Assembly: GCF_036785885.1 (NCBI RefSeq)
Contig: NC_092322.1
Span: 17,010,466-17,074,465 of the forward strand
From: Coffea arabica
Taxonomy: Eukaryota > Streptophyta > Magnoliopsida > Gentianales > Rubiaceae
Reading direction: 5' to 3'
Length of the DNA stretch: 64,000 nt
The notes under the pieces were generated by a model. It was not told the DNA's origin. It saw only the letters and a list, made by a program, of their open reading frames with translations, and searched no databases. Positions within the stretch are counted from its first letter, which is position 1. Every line of letters begins with the position of its first letter. This document shows, piece after piece, positions 13,631-25,458 of this stretch. A program made the position numbers and the translations under genes.

Positions 13631-13960
13631 CTCCCTCCGTCCCATTTTAATAGTTCTATTTCTTTTTTTACATAGTTTAAGAAAAAATAATTAATTTTAT
13701 TAGAAAAGTAAATTTAGATTGCTATTTTTTTAAAATACCCTCACATTAAATATGGTACAACTTTATGGAAACTTGAATTGATAGTAAAAAAAAAAATCAA
13801 TTCTCATTAAATGGGGTAAGTTTATGGTAACAACTACTTACATTGAATAAGAGTATTTTAGAAAAATTAAAATACAACTACATTCTTCAGTTGGAAAGTG
13901 GACTACAATTTGGGACAGATAAAAAAGGAATACATGACTATCAAGGTGGGACGGAGGGAG
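13631..13960. mobile_element. Stowaway-type MITE
   Basis: Both ends are the Stowaway/Tc1-mariner inverted repeat CTCCCTCCGTCCCA. The left end follows a TA dinucleotide as expected; the right-hand TA has become AA. The 330-bp interior has no coding capacity. It lies about 440 bp upstream of the ADH-like start codon. Confidence 0.85.
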
Positions 13961-14559
13961 AAAATAAGAAAATAATAGGGAGATAAGGACTAGAAATTAA
14001 TTTTATTTGATGTATAACTAAAGTGGTAGCGAAGGCAAAAATCAACTCGATCTAATTTGGGCCGTTGTTTCTTGACAGCAACAAAGACGTTGTTTAATCT
14101 AATTGTAATCAAATTTCGTTATTAATGTTCGAGTCGAAGCATAGTCAGATTCATTGGGTTGTTTGTTGATTAGAACATCCCATTTTACGTTTTGGTATGA
14201 AGTAATAGCACCGATAGTAGCAAGTAACTACTTGAGATACACTTACCTTACCGTATAAGAAGATTAAGGATTAAGGAGTATAGATTATTTGAGAAGCGTC
14301 TACTACATTAGTACATTTACACTTAAGCAAGGATTAAGGATTAAGCATTATTTGGGAAATGTGTAGAACATAAGGTATCTTACTTCGATTACGCAACTAC
14401 CTTGCAACAAGGATAGGCTTGCTTTTTTCTTTTTTTTTTTTTGTTGAGTGGGAATAGTTATCTAATAAATTTTTTAATTTTTATTTTCTGGTGCACTATG
14501 AATCATGGCATTTTATTTAATTATTATTATTATTTTAATAAAACGTATATAACTTATTG

Positions 14560-15785
14560 GATTAGTTTTGAAATCAGATAAATTGCAAAGTTTTAGTTGT
14601 ATAAATTGGAGATGAGCCCGTAAATTACTGGTAAACACTTAATCTAAAAAGTGAAGGTATATCAAATCTCTTTGTTAACTAACTAATCCGAATATAATAT
14701 GATATGGTGGAAACTAGATAGGATACATAGAATCTCTAGATTAACTGACTAAATCTTGAAATCGGGTGGGTAGCAAAGTTTTGGCTGGATAAATTGGAGA
14801 TGAGCCCCTGGTAAACACCGAATATAGAGAGTGAAGATATGGAATCTCTTCATTAACTAACCAACCAAATCTTGATATGATACAACATGACTAGGAAACC
14901 ATGTTGTGCAAGGCCTAGCTTGGGCCCACCTGAAATATTGTTTAAAATATATATAGAAAAATAGCAGCAATATTAGAATTAAATATATGGCAAATATAGT
15001 TTCAACATGATAGTGTTTTTGTTTAGCATTGCTAATTCGAAACATTAGTCCAAAAATAAGATAGTCCTAAGTTAAAAATTAACTAAAAAATAAAATACAT
15101 ATACCTTCACATGTCTTTATTTGAAAATATAATAATAGCATGAAAAACTGTGTCGATATCGTTAGAAAAAAAATAACTCGTTCAACTCGCAACTTAGAGT
15201 CTAAAAGCATCATTTAACATATAATGTCCCACTGAAAAGTATAAATGGGAATACATTGACCACATTTAGAAAGAAAATTAACAATATGAGTTATGTTAGC
15301 AAATTCGTCTCATTTAGAAAAAGAAAAATGAAAGAGAAAGGCTTAAAGCATGGGAACAATTAGAGAGATAAAGGATGGAAAGAAATGAAGGACGAAACAG
15401 TGGTACATTAAGATTTGTGTAGGTTTTTGTCATGATAAAAAAGGAAAGAGAAAATAAGGAAAAAAAAAAGAAAAGAAATTAAATCACCTTCCTCAGAAAG
15501 AGTATGCCACTTGTCAAAAAGAAGAGGAGCCATGTGGCTACCATTGGGGCTGCTACAGTAACTTCCTTCTCTTTTTATTATACAAGGTAGATATGGTGGA
15601 AACTAAATAGGATATATAGAATCTCTACTTTAACTGATATGACATGATATGATGGAAACTAAATAGGATATATAGAATCTCTACAATAACTGATTAACTG
15701 ATATGATATGATATGGTGGAAAATAAATAAGATATATAGAATCTCTACAATAACTGATTAATTAGTTAGAAAGATAGATTGTCTT
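14560..15785. repeat. Short tandem repeat cluster, split by a Helitron
   Basis: Units containing GATATGGTGGAAACTA, GATACATAGAATCTCT and TAACTGA recur near 14700, 15593, 15651 and 15710 (period about 60 bp in the right part). A longer companion with GATAAATTGGAGATGAGCCC recurs at about 14590 and 14785. The array is interrupted at 14891-15591. Confidence 0.75.
14891..15591 (-). mobile_element. Non-autonomous Helitron, 701 bp, empty site readable
   Basis: Read on the minus strand the element starts TCTACCTTGTATAATAAAAA and ends in CTAG. A weak hairpin (CCTTGCACAACATGG) lies 6 bases before the end. Helitrons start with TC, end in CTRR after a hairpin, and insert between A and T. Here the host bases are A (14890) and T (15592). 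Removing the element restores CATGATATGGTGGAAAC, which matches intact copies of the surrounding tandem repeat (for example near 15645-15662), so both borders are exact. There is no Rep/helicase gene inside. Confidence 0.82.
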
Positions 15786-16453
15786 GATTAACTAATCCAC
15801 ACTAAATCCACGGACAATGTTTATACCTGGGGTTTTTTTTTAATTTTTCTAATGGGTGCCAATGAATATTTGTTAACACACTTTTTTTTTTTTTTTTTTT
15901 GTTAATGACTCAAGTCAGACGTAAGTTATAATGTAAAAACACAAAATCTCATTTATTACACACATTGAGTTATAACAAGTGCCCCCAAAACGCTAGTACT
16001 TAGACCCCTCTTAACAAGTGCCCAATAGGTAGACAAACTGATTTTTTTTAATTTTCTATATAATTTCCAATTTTTACATGTGGTTCAATTTTTATAAACA
16101 AATTGATGGTGCTAAAATAATATATGGTAGATATATAAGAATAAACTAATATTTAATTCCTTAACATATCGAAAAAGAAAAGAATTTAATAAGCAAAAAT
16201 TCATTAGACCAAAGAGAAGGAAAAGATGTCCATACAATGATTGTAAAAGAGGAGTAATTGATTTCGAATTGTCTAATTATTAGGAAACATATTAAATTAT
16301 AAATTATCTAACTACAAGGAAAATACAAATATTTTCTCCAATTATATAAATCAAAAAATAGGCATCCTAAATTTTTGGTAAGGACGGATTATAAATAACA
16401 AAACAAGAGATAAACCAATGCAAAATATGTACATGTAAGGAAATAATATAATA
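15786..16453. other. Intergenic, no gene
   Basis: It has T homopolymers (15831-15842, 15881-15900) and a word AACAAGTGCCC that occurs twice here and in related form near 29060. No coding signal. Confidence 0.5.
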
Positions 16454-16480
16454 CTAGCTTTATAGGCCATGCTATGCATG
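16454..16480 (-). mobile_element. Helitron 3' terminus (other end uncertain)
   Basis: The minus strand reads a hairpin CATGCATAGCATG, ten bases, then CTAG, followed by host T. This is the canonical Helitron 3' structure. The element would extend to higher coordinates. A candidate TC start flanked by A is at 18375, but TCTATATATAG arises easily by chance here, so I mark only the 3' end. Confidence 0.6.
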
Positions 16481-19400
16481 TGAATTATAAATTTTGAAAA
16501 ATAACTAAAATTTAAAATAAAGTTATAATGGTTAAAAAATTTATCTAATCCTTACAATGAAAATGTAAAAAGCTTAGAGTGCATGAAAATTTTGTACAAC
16601 TGTACAAATATTAATTCTTATCTAAATTTGTGATTATAGTTGAAAGATGTAGGCATATTTTTCTCTAACATTTAAGTTTTAACATTATTTTCAATAAATT
16701 GTAGCTATGACTCTTTTTAGGAACCTTATACATACACTTGAAAATATGCGTGGTTACTTCATTCTCGTATTTAAAAATATGGACGCACTTGATTGAATTT
16801 GTTGAAATCATGATAAAAACCTACTATAATTTATTAAAACTTTCTATAAAATGTACCTAATGTAAATTTGTTTAGATAATTTTTTAATTTAGAAAATAAG
16901 AAGTCAAGAATAAGATGAATATTTGAAATATTAAATTGGATTTTTTTTATCATGACAGTTTGACAATCTACAAAACTTCATTTTAAATGTATGAAGGTTT
17001 TAAGTAAATGTGGTAATGAAGTTTCTTAATTATTTGATAGTCACCATTTTGACAAGAAAGAAATTTATGATTTTGGATTGTTGGGCACTTATGTTGGTGG
17101 TAAATATGGTGACTCTAGTGATGAATGGGTTTGCTTGACGGTTGTTTTGATTGAAAAGAAATTGCTAAGAAATTGTTTGTAAAGGATAAAGTTTGTCCAC
17201 TATCACGAATAAAGATGAAAATTAATTTTAAGGTGTTGCACATCATCTCTACAGCTTTAGAATTTTCAATAACGTGAGTTGTTTGAGATGGAGTTGGCCC
17301 TGTCTCAATAGAAAGTTTAATTTAAGGAAGGCAATGTTGGCAAAATAAACGAAGTTTAGAAGTATGTATTTATTTATTTACTACTTTTATTAGAGTTAGG
17401 TTTTTAGTAGTTGGGTTATTTAGGAGTATATACTTTATTTTGGTAATTATTGATGTAAATGATTTCTTATCTAACAAGTCTAGTAGGTTATAAATAGAGG
17501 ATTAGTTTTGATATATTCTTAAAAAAATCCGAAAGAGTTTATAAGGTTTTATTGTGGTATAACTTTCTTTCACTATTTTGAAATATAATAATATTGTGAG
17601 TTATTTATGTTCTTCTCTCCTACATAAATATTTATATTATGAGTGATTATTTTACACCTTTAATTTTATAACCCTACATGCATCAATTATTATTACAACC
17701 CTAAATTTGAGGTTCTACAAAATTAAATATAGAATTACCTTAAATTTAGTTTAGTTGCACTATCTTGAAAAGTGTTGTGCCTCTCAATATATGTGTTAAG
17801 ATAGTAAAGAACATATGAAGTCAAAACTTAAGTCACAAAATGAAGAGATCCGAAATCAATATAGGTTCTACTACTGTTTAGTTCATGGCTTGCATTTACA
17901 TGCACATGCTATAGCCTATAGCCAAGGACAAAATCAGGCAGGGCAGGGAGCTAGAAGCCACACCTAAGATTATATCCAAATCCCATAGGGACTTTAAGGC
18001 TTTTTTTTTTTCATTAATTTTTACTTAAACTACGCTAGTATCACCTCCCGAAACCTTAGCGCTTATATGTTGCCATTCTTTCCAAGAGCAATGCCATTTC
18101 TTTCTTTATCCAAGATTAGGACCTTAACCGTCTCTTCCAAGAGGAGCACAATACCTTAAACCGCCTGTCACCTACCTGTCATTTGCAAATTAATGGACCT
18201 TTTGTTGTTTCTATTGTTTAAAATCCTTTTTTGTTTTTGGACAAATATTATTGTTTAAAATCCTACCATTCGATTCCACTACTTAGTATATATAGGATAT
18301 GAGATTTAAAACCTCTAGAACAATGCACATCACCATATGACCAAAGAAAATATACATGCATAAGCTATATATAGATAAGATGTTCATTATCTATAAAGAG
18401 TTGATGTTATTTGAAAGCTTGAATACCTGTCAAATTCATGGCTAAGATTTTCCTTATCAAGATAAGACTCACCGAATCGACCTGCGGATTAATCAATACA
18501 TATGTACTTATACACTTAATTTGAAAACTTTTTGCCATCATAATTTGATACTTCAAAGAAACTACAACTTCCTTATTCCCTGCGGCATGGTGAGATTTAA
18601 TACGCACAGCCTCTACACCTCCAAACCCACTCCCGAAACCTTATTTGACAGTTTGCAGCACATAATTATTTATATATAAATCCAACGTTGGATTAAGGAT
18701 CCAACAACATTATCTAATGATTTAAATTCTTAAAATCATCTAAAGACTGATAATTCTTATTCTATATCTTACACTAAATTTAATCTTAGCAGTACATTAC
18801 TTAAAAAGCAATGCCTGTTGCATATGGATATTATTTTCTCTTAGAAGTTAGGGTTTCAAATGTTTGGGAGGCATAATCACAAAGATAAACTTAGGAAAAA
18901 GTTAGAACCTATTTAGTGCAACAAAAGCAAACTCTACAAAACCAATAGTTTGGTTTTGGTATTTTAGAATCCTGCCATCTCTAACATCGATATAGAATCC
19001 TTGATTAAATGGATCTAAAGCAACTGAATCGGACCAATAGGTCCACTAGGAGGAAGATTGATTCGGTAAACTTTTGATATGGATCAAAGGTATATATCTG
19101 ACGAAGGAGCAGCAGAATGACGAAGATGATAAGCATTACAAATGTTCTAATCGTACTTTTGCAAGAAATTGCATTCATTCTCAGATGACAAGGCCAATGT
19201 AATATTGTTATAGGCAAAAGACCACAACGATTAAATGCCACCTTTCAGTTTCCTCCAACCCGGTTTCCCTAACTTCTAGGCAAATAGGATTGCTATAGGT
19301 CCAGCCTCTCGTGTAGACATGGAAAATTGAAATCAAATAGGCAATAAAGCAGCTGAAAGGCAGAGAATGAGTTCACCTAAAAAAAGTGATGGTAAAATCA

Positions 19401-19807
19401 CCACATGTAAATGATAGATACAAACATGAAAATCTGTGAAATTAAAGAGATGGACCATCATTTAATTTGTGTCTATTGAGTAGCATTTTCCATTCTTACT
19501 TTAGTCTTTATAACCCATGCAAATCGCTATCTTTAGTCACAAACTTATAGTTTTTAGGGTTCTTTTTTTCTTTTTGTTGCATGGATGTCAAAAGGCTTAT
19601 CAGTTATCATATTTGTTCATTCACTCTTTATTTGTAGATCTACATCTCTCAATTTTACCTATTGAATTCCAAATCTCTAACTTACACCTCCTCCCGTCGT
19701 ACCACCTAATCTATCATTCCCCCTTCTTTTTTTTTTTTACTTCATCAAATTGGCTCCAAAAAGTTGGTTACATTTCGGTTATATTGATATGTACATTGAA
19801 TTTCGTG
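16481..19807. other. Repeat-derived intergenic DNA
   Basis: No intact gene. A stretch at about 17360-17660 resembles the promoter half of a retrotransposon LTR: TTATAAATAGAGGATTAG followed by T-rich leader-like sequence. I cannot find its partner or its ends. The stretch 18960-19260 has a 78-codon minus-strand frame without recognisable motifs. The 97-codon plus frame 19517-19810 is T-rich and hydrophobic by composition. Confidence 0.4.
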
Positions 19808-19960
19808 TAAGCATGGCAAAAAGCTCAAAAATTTAACGGCCGCTAAGAAAAGGTCTTTTTTTGAGAGATTAAATAAAAGACATTTTTTGAGAGATTAAAA
19901 AAAAAAAAAAAGGACCACCTCTTGGTAGCCGTTAAACTTTTAAGCCTTTTGTCATGCTAA
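19808..19960. mobile_element. Palindromic MITE, possible Tourist/Harbinger type
   Basis: The left arm (GCATGGCAAAAAGCTC ... TTTAACGGC) and right arm (GCCGTTAAACTTTTAAGCC ... GTCATGC) are inverted complements around a T-run and A-run core. TAA trinucleotides flank both ends (19808-19810 and 19958-19960), as PIF/Harbinger insertions leave. A third copy of the ACGGCTACCAAGAAAAGGTCC motif follows directly at about 19968, so a second partial element adjoins it. Confidence 0.55.
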
Positions 19961-20109
19961 AAAATTTACGGCTACCAAGAAAAGGTCCAATTGAGTTAAC
20001 TCCAACGAACTTCGAGGGAAGAACTTATGTTAAGATTTGGCTATTTGGAGCCAACTTTTAATGTTATAAATTTTATTCATAGCATAAGTATAATAAACAC
20101 AAATGAATC

Positions 20110-20240
20110 AATCAAATTGAGGATGCTCATGAGTCCTTGGTCTTGACAAGGTTGAGATCCCAAGATTTGAAGGTCTTAGATTCAATTCTCGTCAGGTTGC
20201 AAAAATGTTGTCTAACTTTATGAGGATCTAGGGCCTTACA
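20110..20240 (+). repeat. Possible SINE remnant
   Basis: A tRNA-like stretch with a B-box-like word (GATTCAATTCT near 20170) follows a rough A-box region, then runs into a unique tail. It resembles plant tRNA-derived SINEs, but no A tail or target duplication is clear. Confidence 0.3.
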
Positions 20241-20949
20241 CGTTGGATTTTACTCCATTTCAAAGTAAATTGATAATTTAAAATTTTGTTACACCATTTT
20301 TCAACTCAGTTACACTACTTCTAAACCTTTATTACACTATTTTTTAATCCAATTACATCAAAAGAGCAAACTTCATGGAAAATAAAACTTGTGAGATCCC
20401 TTCTGCAACATTATCATAGTATTGTCCCATCAAAGTGCAGTTGTAATATATATATTAGAAAAAATCCACTTGTTTAGATGAGTAAGCCACCACAGGAAAT
20501 TTAAGCTCCTCGTTAAGCTATAGATTGGGTTACCATATCTCTTGACTACTTGCTATTAATCCAAAAGGATACTCCAATGTACTCCTTTAAAATAGAGGTG
20601 GGTTAGTCGCCACTACGTTTTCATTAACACCTTTGGATCCAGCCCTTAAGAGTAAATTAGCAATTATGTCATCGACAAAAAGAGAAAAAAAAATCTATAT
20701 AGAAGAGTCAAACTGAGGATTTAATGTATTTCTAACAGAAGTTACTCATTAGTTCCATAAGTAGTGACAAATGCAAATGGAGGAGCACTAGGGGGCATCG
20801 GCCGCCATTGCTCGCCTTAAATATCCCCTATCACCTATTTGTACCAATTAAAATGTGAAGAAGTGAAATTTAAGTTAATTAAGACTAGTTTGTAGTTTAA
20901 TGAAAATGGTACTAAATAAGCCAAAAGTTTCTAAGCCTTGGTTAATAAA

Positions 20950-21610
20950 TACCCAGAAATTTCTATAATTTCTGACTCATATTCGACAGTGGGTTAGGGT
21001 CAGTGATTGGAAAACTTCCTTTTTTCGATCTTGATTCGCGTAGAAATTCCGGAACTATAATCCTAGCTGAACCGGAGAGACCCGAATTCCCACCGGTATC
21101 ATAGAATTACTAGGTACCGTATGAACAGGCATGAGAAAACCCCTGTATGGCTTCTTCAATTTCTCGATAAAGAGAAATATGACCAACAGTGGTTCGAATA
21201 TATAGAAAAAGAATTTCTTTTTTTTATACTTTTTACTATTAGATAGTGTCCATAAATCTCATAATAAATCCCTAAAGATTCATAGTGAACTTCAATGAGA
21301 ATTTCTCTTGAAGCAATAACGCGTTGGTCTAGTGGCCACCGGAGCCACAAAGGACTATCTAAATTGATTCGTTTCTGACGATAAGCTCCAATTGCATCAT
21401 AGGAATTACAAAAAAAAAAGGTTATTTCGCATACTCATAGTTATTATTGTCACTTTTTTTAGTTTGATAGTTTCTGCGATTCCATGGATTATATCTATTT
21501 ACACAAATACCTCGACGATTCCCGCTCGTTAATACATAGAGCCCCATAAGCATATCTTGAGTTGGTACTGAAATGGGATCTCCAATAGCTGGAGACAAAA
21601 GATTCATAAA
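20950..21610 (-). pseudogene. rpoC1: Plastid DNA insertion (NUPT): rpoC1 3' end
   Basis: On the minus strand, 21609 down to 21110 encodes the C-terminal part of the plastid RNA polymerase beta' subunit, which in the chloroplast forms the PEP core. Recognisable pieces include [47 protein letters not shown] and the terminal ACSYGT followed by TAG (21110-21112). Below that lies spacer from the rpoC1-rpoC2 junction. The copy is dead: after YEYAK a Glu codon is now TAA (near 21421), and the following T-run is lengthened and shifts the frame. The match begins abruptly at the Met of NLLSPAIG, so the upper border is sharp; the lower border near 20950 is approximate. Confidence 0.88.
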
Positions 21611-22043
21611 TATAGCTCCCTTAGAACTTGGTATTGTTTATAGTTTGGTTGGTTACATTGAGCAAAATGTATTTCATGCAGGAAAAAAAAGGAAAAAGTT
21701 GTAAATCAGTATAAACATGTGAAGACCCGTGGTAAACAATTGCAAAATGATATGTATGCATTTTTTTCAAGTAGAATGATGCTTCTATGAGTAAATTGCA
21801 AAATGATATGTATTTCTAGCTTCACCAGTGCTCTAAAGGTCTAATTAAATTATGATACTGGCATAATTTGGGTAATTAATCCATTGCTGGCCTTGAAGCT
21901 AGTCAAATTCAATTCTGCTGCGTAAGGATAGGTTCATAAAACTGACTTGAGCCGATGTCGAAAACTGTTTGGTCATTCTGAGATAATGGGGAACTCTATT
22001 TAATTCCTTTCAATTTAATCATGTCCTTCTCCAAACTATAGAA

Positions 22044-22834
22044 GGATTAATTGCAAAGTACCCTGTGAAATTTTTATGGTTGCAAAACCCCCTACCCGCT
22101 AAATTACCAATTTCAGCCCTACATATCTCAAACTATATTTTTTTTTTTTTTGCAATGTACTCCAATCAATTCCACTTCGGGGGAATTTATTGAGTGAAAT
22201 GTCATTAATGTCCCTGAGTTTAGTTGAGTGGCCAAAATACCCTCATTCATTCATTACCATAGCTATTTAAATTCTTGATCTACTGTTACAATCTAATGAT
22301 TTTACCATCCAAATTTATAAATTGATTGCTGATCTTATTACTATCCTAGGGTACGTAAAATCATGGCTTATTCACTAAATTTTTTTTTTACTTAATTACA
22401 TAGTATATATAAACTAAGAGATGTTTTAATTTGGAATCCAAGGTCTTATATTTTATGAATTTTGATCAATGATATTTATTTTCAAATATTTAGCCAAAAA
22501 TATTAATTGCAGAGTTTCTTGAACTTTTATCTTTTGATTAGAATATAATGCCAAAAATTTTGTACATTTTAGTTGAACAACTATGCTTTTTTGTAGCTGT
22601 ATTGTTCTTTCTACATCTAAATTGCAGATGCTATCATGAACAATATGCTTATACATGATTAAAATGCTGATATTTGCATTTTTTTTTAGTAGGATGTTAT
22701 GATTCTACTATTTTACCTATGATTCTATGATTCAATCTTATGACTTTCAAAATGATCAAAGGTAGGATCCTGATTTCAAAACCGTTGTTTATAATTGACT
22801 CATAAATGCATATGATTAAGAGTTCCTTTCCTGT

Positions 22835-22875
<41 letters not shown>

Positions 22876-23121
22876 GAATTTGTTAGAGAAAGGGGAAAAA
22901 ACCCTCAATATGTTTATACAAGTCTTAGAAAATGGCATTTTAGCCACTTAAACTGAATCCAAGGATAATAATCTCTTTATACTCATTAATTCCACAGCAG
23001 TGAGTTCATAGGAGTACATCGTGAAAAATTGATACTTGGAGGATTTATAGTGATGAAATTTTTAGTTCAGCGACACTTTACAACCTGAACAAAGTTTCAG
23101 GGAGTATTTTGTAATTGACCC
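22044..23121. mobile_element. TIR element of about 1.08 kb, family uncertain
   Basis: The left end GGATTAATTGCAAAGTACCC and the inverted right end GGGTCAATTACAAAATACTCC match over most positions, and both are followed by a similar pyrimidine-rich segment. The interior lacks transposase and carries an (AG)n tract. I could not settle the target duplication, so Mutator and hAT origins are both possible. Confidence 0.6.
22839..22872. repeat. (AG)n microsatellite
   Basis: About 16 uninterrupted AG dinucleotides inside the TIR element. Confidence 0.95.
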
Positions 23122-23294
23122 ATAGTTAGAAAAATGAGACACGGTAAAATATAGAGTACGGGTACCAAAATAAACCAACCAATGGCAGAGCTAGGATAAT
23201 TTTCCAGTGGGCCACAAATATTGAAAGAAAATTTTTTGTCTATACGTCAGCTTAGAATAATTATACTCACACAGAAACTATAGCAATAGAAATT

Positions 23295-23424
23295 ATTATA
23301 TATACTGACAATATATACACTATCATGCATGATAACTAATCTAAATTTGAATTTGAAATCTAAATTTTACATATGTCATGCATTCTACCGTGATAACGTA
23401 TATATTGTCAGTGTATATAAAATT
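23295..23424. mobile_element. Short palindromic MITE
   Basis: The ends TATATACTGACAATATATAC and, inverted, TATACACTGACAATATATAC face each other across about 130 bp. The interior arms (ATCTAAATTTGAATTTG against its complement) also pair, so the whole element can fold into one hairpin. Confidence 0.7.
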
Positions 23425-23588
23425 AACTCTTACATAAAACTACAAGGGAGCCAATTAGATATTTTGAAATATTAAAAGGATCATGTGACCATATGCAAAA
23501 CTACATGGGGATTATTGGTAATTTATCCTATTAAATAAAAATGGATAAGTTGATACTATTGAAAATGGATAAAACCCAAAAATGATAC

Positions 23589-23839
23589 TATTGAAAATTA
23601 GTTAGGTTTTAGATTTTAATTTTAACAACATCTTATTTGATAAGTTGTTGTATCAAATTATTTGATTTGTAATTTGAATTTTTGTTCGATAGGATTTTAT
23701 CTTGTAATTTGATTATTAGTTTGATAGGTTTTTATGTTTTGTAGTCATTATCTTTGTAATGCAACTTCTATATAAGTTCTCACCAATGTTAATGACATTG
23801 CAACACCATAATAACAACATCCTTTTCTAAAATTTATCA
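23589..23839 (+). repeat. 5' LTR of Copia remnant
   Basis: It aligns with the 3' LTR through shared blocks such as TTAGGTTTTAGATTTTAATT, TTTTGTAGTCATTATCTTTG and AACAACATCCTTTT. TATATAAG near 23771 may be its TATA box. Confidence 0.85.
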
Positions 23840-23867
23840 GAGCTTCTTGTTCTGTTGACTGCTGTTT

Positions 23868-23997
23868 AGCGGCAGGTCCCCAATTTGACCCCCACTAATA
23901 ATGTGCTAGTATCCTTGGGTAGGCCTCTACCAGCTACAGGGGATCAGTCTAGTCCACAAGGCCAAGATACCCCTGCGTTGTTTAACAAAAAAAATCA
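23868..23997 (+). repeat. 5'-truncated SINE tail
   Basis: The sequence GCGGCAGGTCCCC, a decayed B-box (CAATTTGACCCC), CCCACTAATAATGTGCTAGT and a terminal TTTAACAAAAAAAA form a recognisable tRNA-derived SINE 3' portion. It sits in the Copia leader between primer site and gag, so it inserted after the retrotransposon. Confidence 0.5.
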
Positions 23998-24078
23998 AAG
24001 CAAGATCCATATTTTTGTATTAACCTTTTGCTCAAGATTTCTCCATTACTTGATTTACAAAGAGAATCAGCAAACAAT

Positions 24079-24270
24079 ATGTCAACATCTGGTGCTATTG
24101 ATTATATATCTCCCTATTATCTTCATCTATCTTACCATCTTAGTATGGTTTTAGTATTTTACAATTATTGGGTGAAATTTTTCATTATTGGAGAAATACT
24201 GTTAAAATTGCTTTTGCAGCAAAACAAAAAAAAAAAACAAAAAACCATGCTTTGTTGATGGAAGGACAGT
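24079..24270 (+). pseudogene. Copia gag N-terminal remnant
   Basis: From the ATG at 24079 the translation contains SPYYLH and MVLV. After a frame change it continues with GEIFHYWRNTVKIAFAAKQK and CFVDG. These are decayed forms of the conserved start of plant Copia Gag, which builds the virus-like particle in the cytoplasm. At least one frameshift separates the two parts and nothing further downstream remains. Confidence 0.65.
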
Positions 24271-24492
24271 GATACAACAATCATCTTTCTCAACAATTAT
24301 GGTGTAGGATGGCTGTAGAAAAATTGTTATCCCATGTTGGTTTTTCAATTTCTTTCATGGGAATCTATTTTTGGCTGTTTTTCTCCTTCCAATTTATGTC
24401 AAGGGTTATGTCATGGATGGTTGTTTTGTTCCCGATTGTGTTCCCCATCCTTTTTTATGGATGTAATCTTGCATGCCTTTCTTAAGGATGTG

Positions 24493-25149
24493 TGATACGA
24501 ACGGCACCAACCTTGTGATACAACCCATACAGACAGGAAGGATCTAGAAGGTAGGATTCATGTTGGAGACGACGAACGCAGCGGATAACCTAAACCCGTT
24601 GATCACGTGGTCAACGAACCTCGATATTTGGTAGAAGACGCCACAATCTAGCGCGGTCCTAGATTGATAAGTCGATTGAATACCTAAGAATGAATCTAAG
24701 ATATTCAATGGATGCTTCAAAGAAGTTTTGAGAGAACTCTCAATGTAATTTTATTAATCATCAAAAAGTGCTTCTGAAGGTCTCTTGCCTTGGCTATATA
24801 TAGTCATACAACTTGAAAACCTAAAGTGACTTGAAAATCCTAACTCGGCTAGGCTAGGCCTTTGGCCCGATTCCACTACTCGAATCCACTATCTAATGGT
24901 CAGCTTATAATCGATCCAATGAAGGTTTTAAGCTGGCCCAACATAACCCAATAAAAGCTAATTAACCAATTTAAGTAATAGTGAGCCTAGACTCTATAAA
25001 TCAGATCCAACTCAACATGAGGTCTTGGACCGAATTTATTCCTAGCAAATAAAAATAGAAATCTGGAAAATAAACTACTAACTATTACTAAAAGATTCAA
25101 TCTCTTGCAGCCCAAAACATGGCCCATAAGCGGCCCATATTTCGTATCA
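24493..25149. mobile_element. Solo LTR nested in the Copia remnant
   Basis: The 657-bp block starts TGATACGAA and ends with the exact inverse TTCGTATCA, the TG...CA structure of an LTR. It has a TATATATAG promoter-like motif at about 24797. The flanks ATGTG and ACGTG fit a 5-bp duplication with one change. No internal domain accompanies it, so it most likely formed by recombination between two LTRs. Confidence 0.75.
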
Positions 25150-25458
25150 ACGTGCATTTAATCCCTTTGTTGGATATTCATTTTTAATTTATATTGCAGG
25201 ATAATTATTCCCACTGACATTATTTCCAATGGATTACATACCATTTCAATTAATGGGTTATATTATGGGTTTTATTCCCATTAACATACTTTCCTTTAAT
25301 GGTATGTCCCCTTTTCATAGTCATCAATCTTCCTCATTTTGAAGTAATATAAAAAATCGATGACCTGAAGAGATTCAAGACTCTTGATCACGATCGATTT
25401 CAATTTTTGGTTTTCAAGCTAGAAGTTACAAGCGTACACTCTGCAGCTTGAGGGGGAG

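Noticed and set aside
18365..18376. Firm 5' end of the 16.4-kb Helitron
   Set aside because: TCTATATATAG is a frequent chance word here, so it is kept only as a candidate.
23160..23300. Additional LTR left of the Copia element
   Set aside because: Similarity to LTR words was not matched by any second copy in the window.
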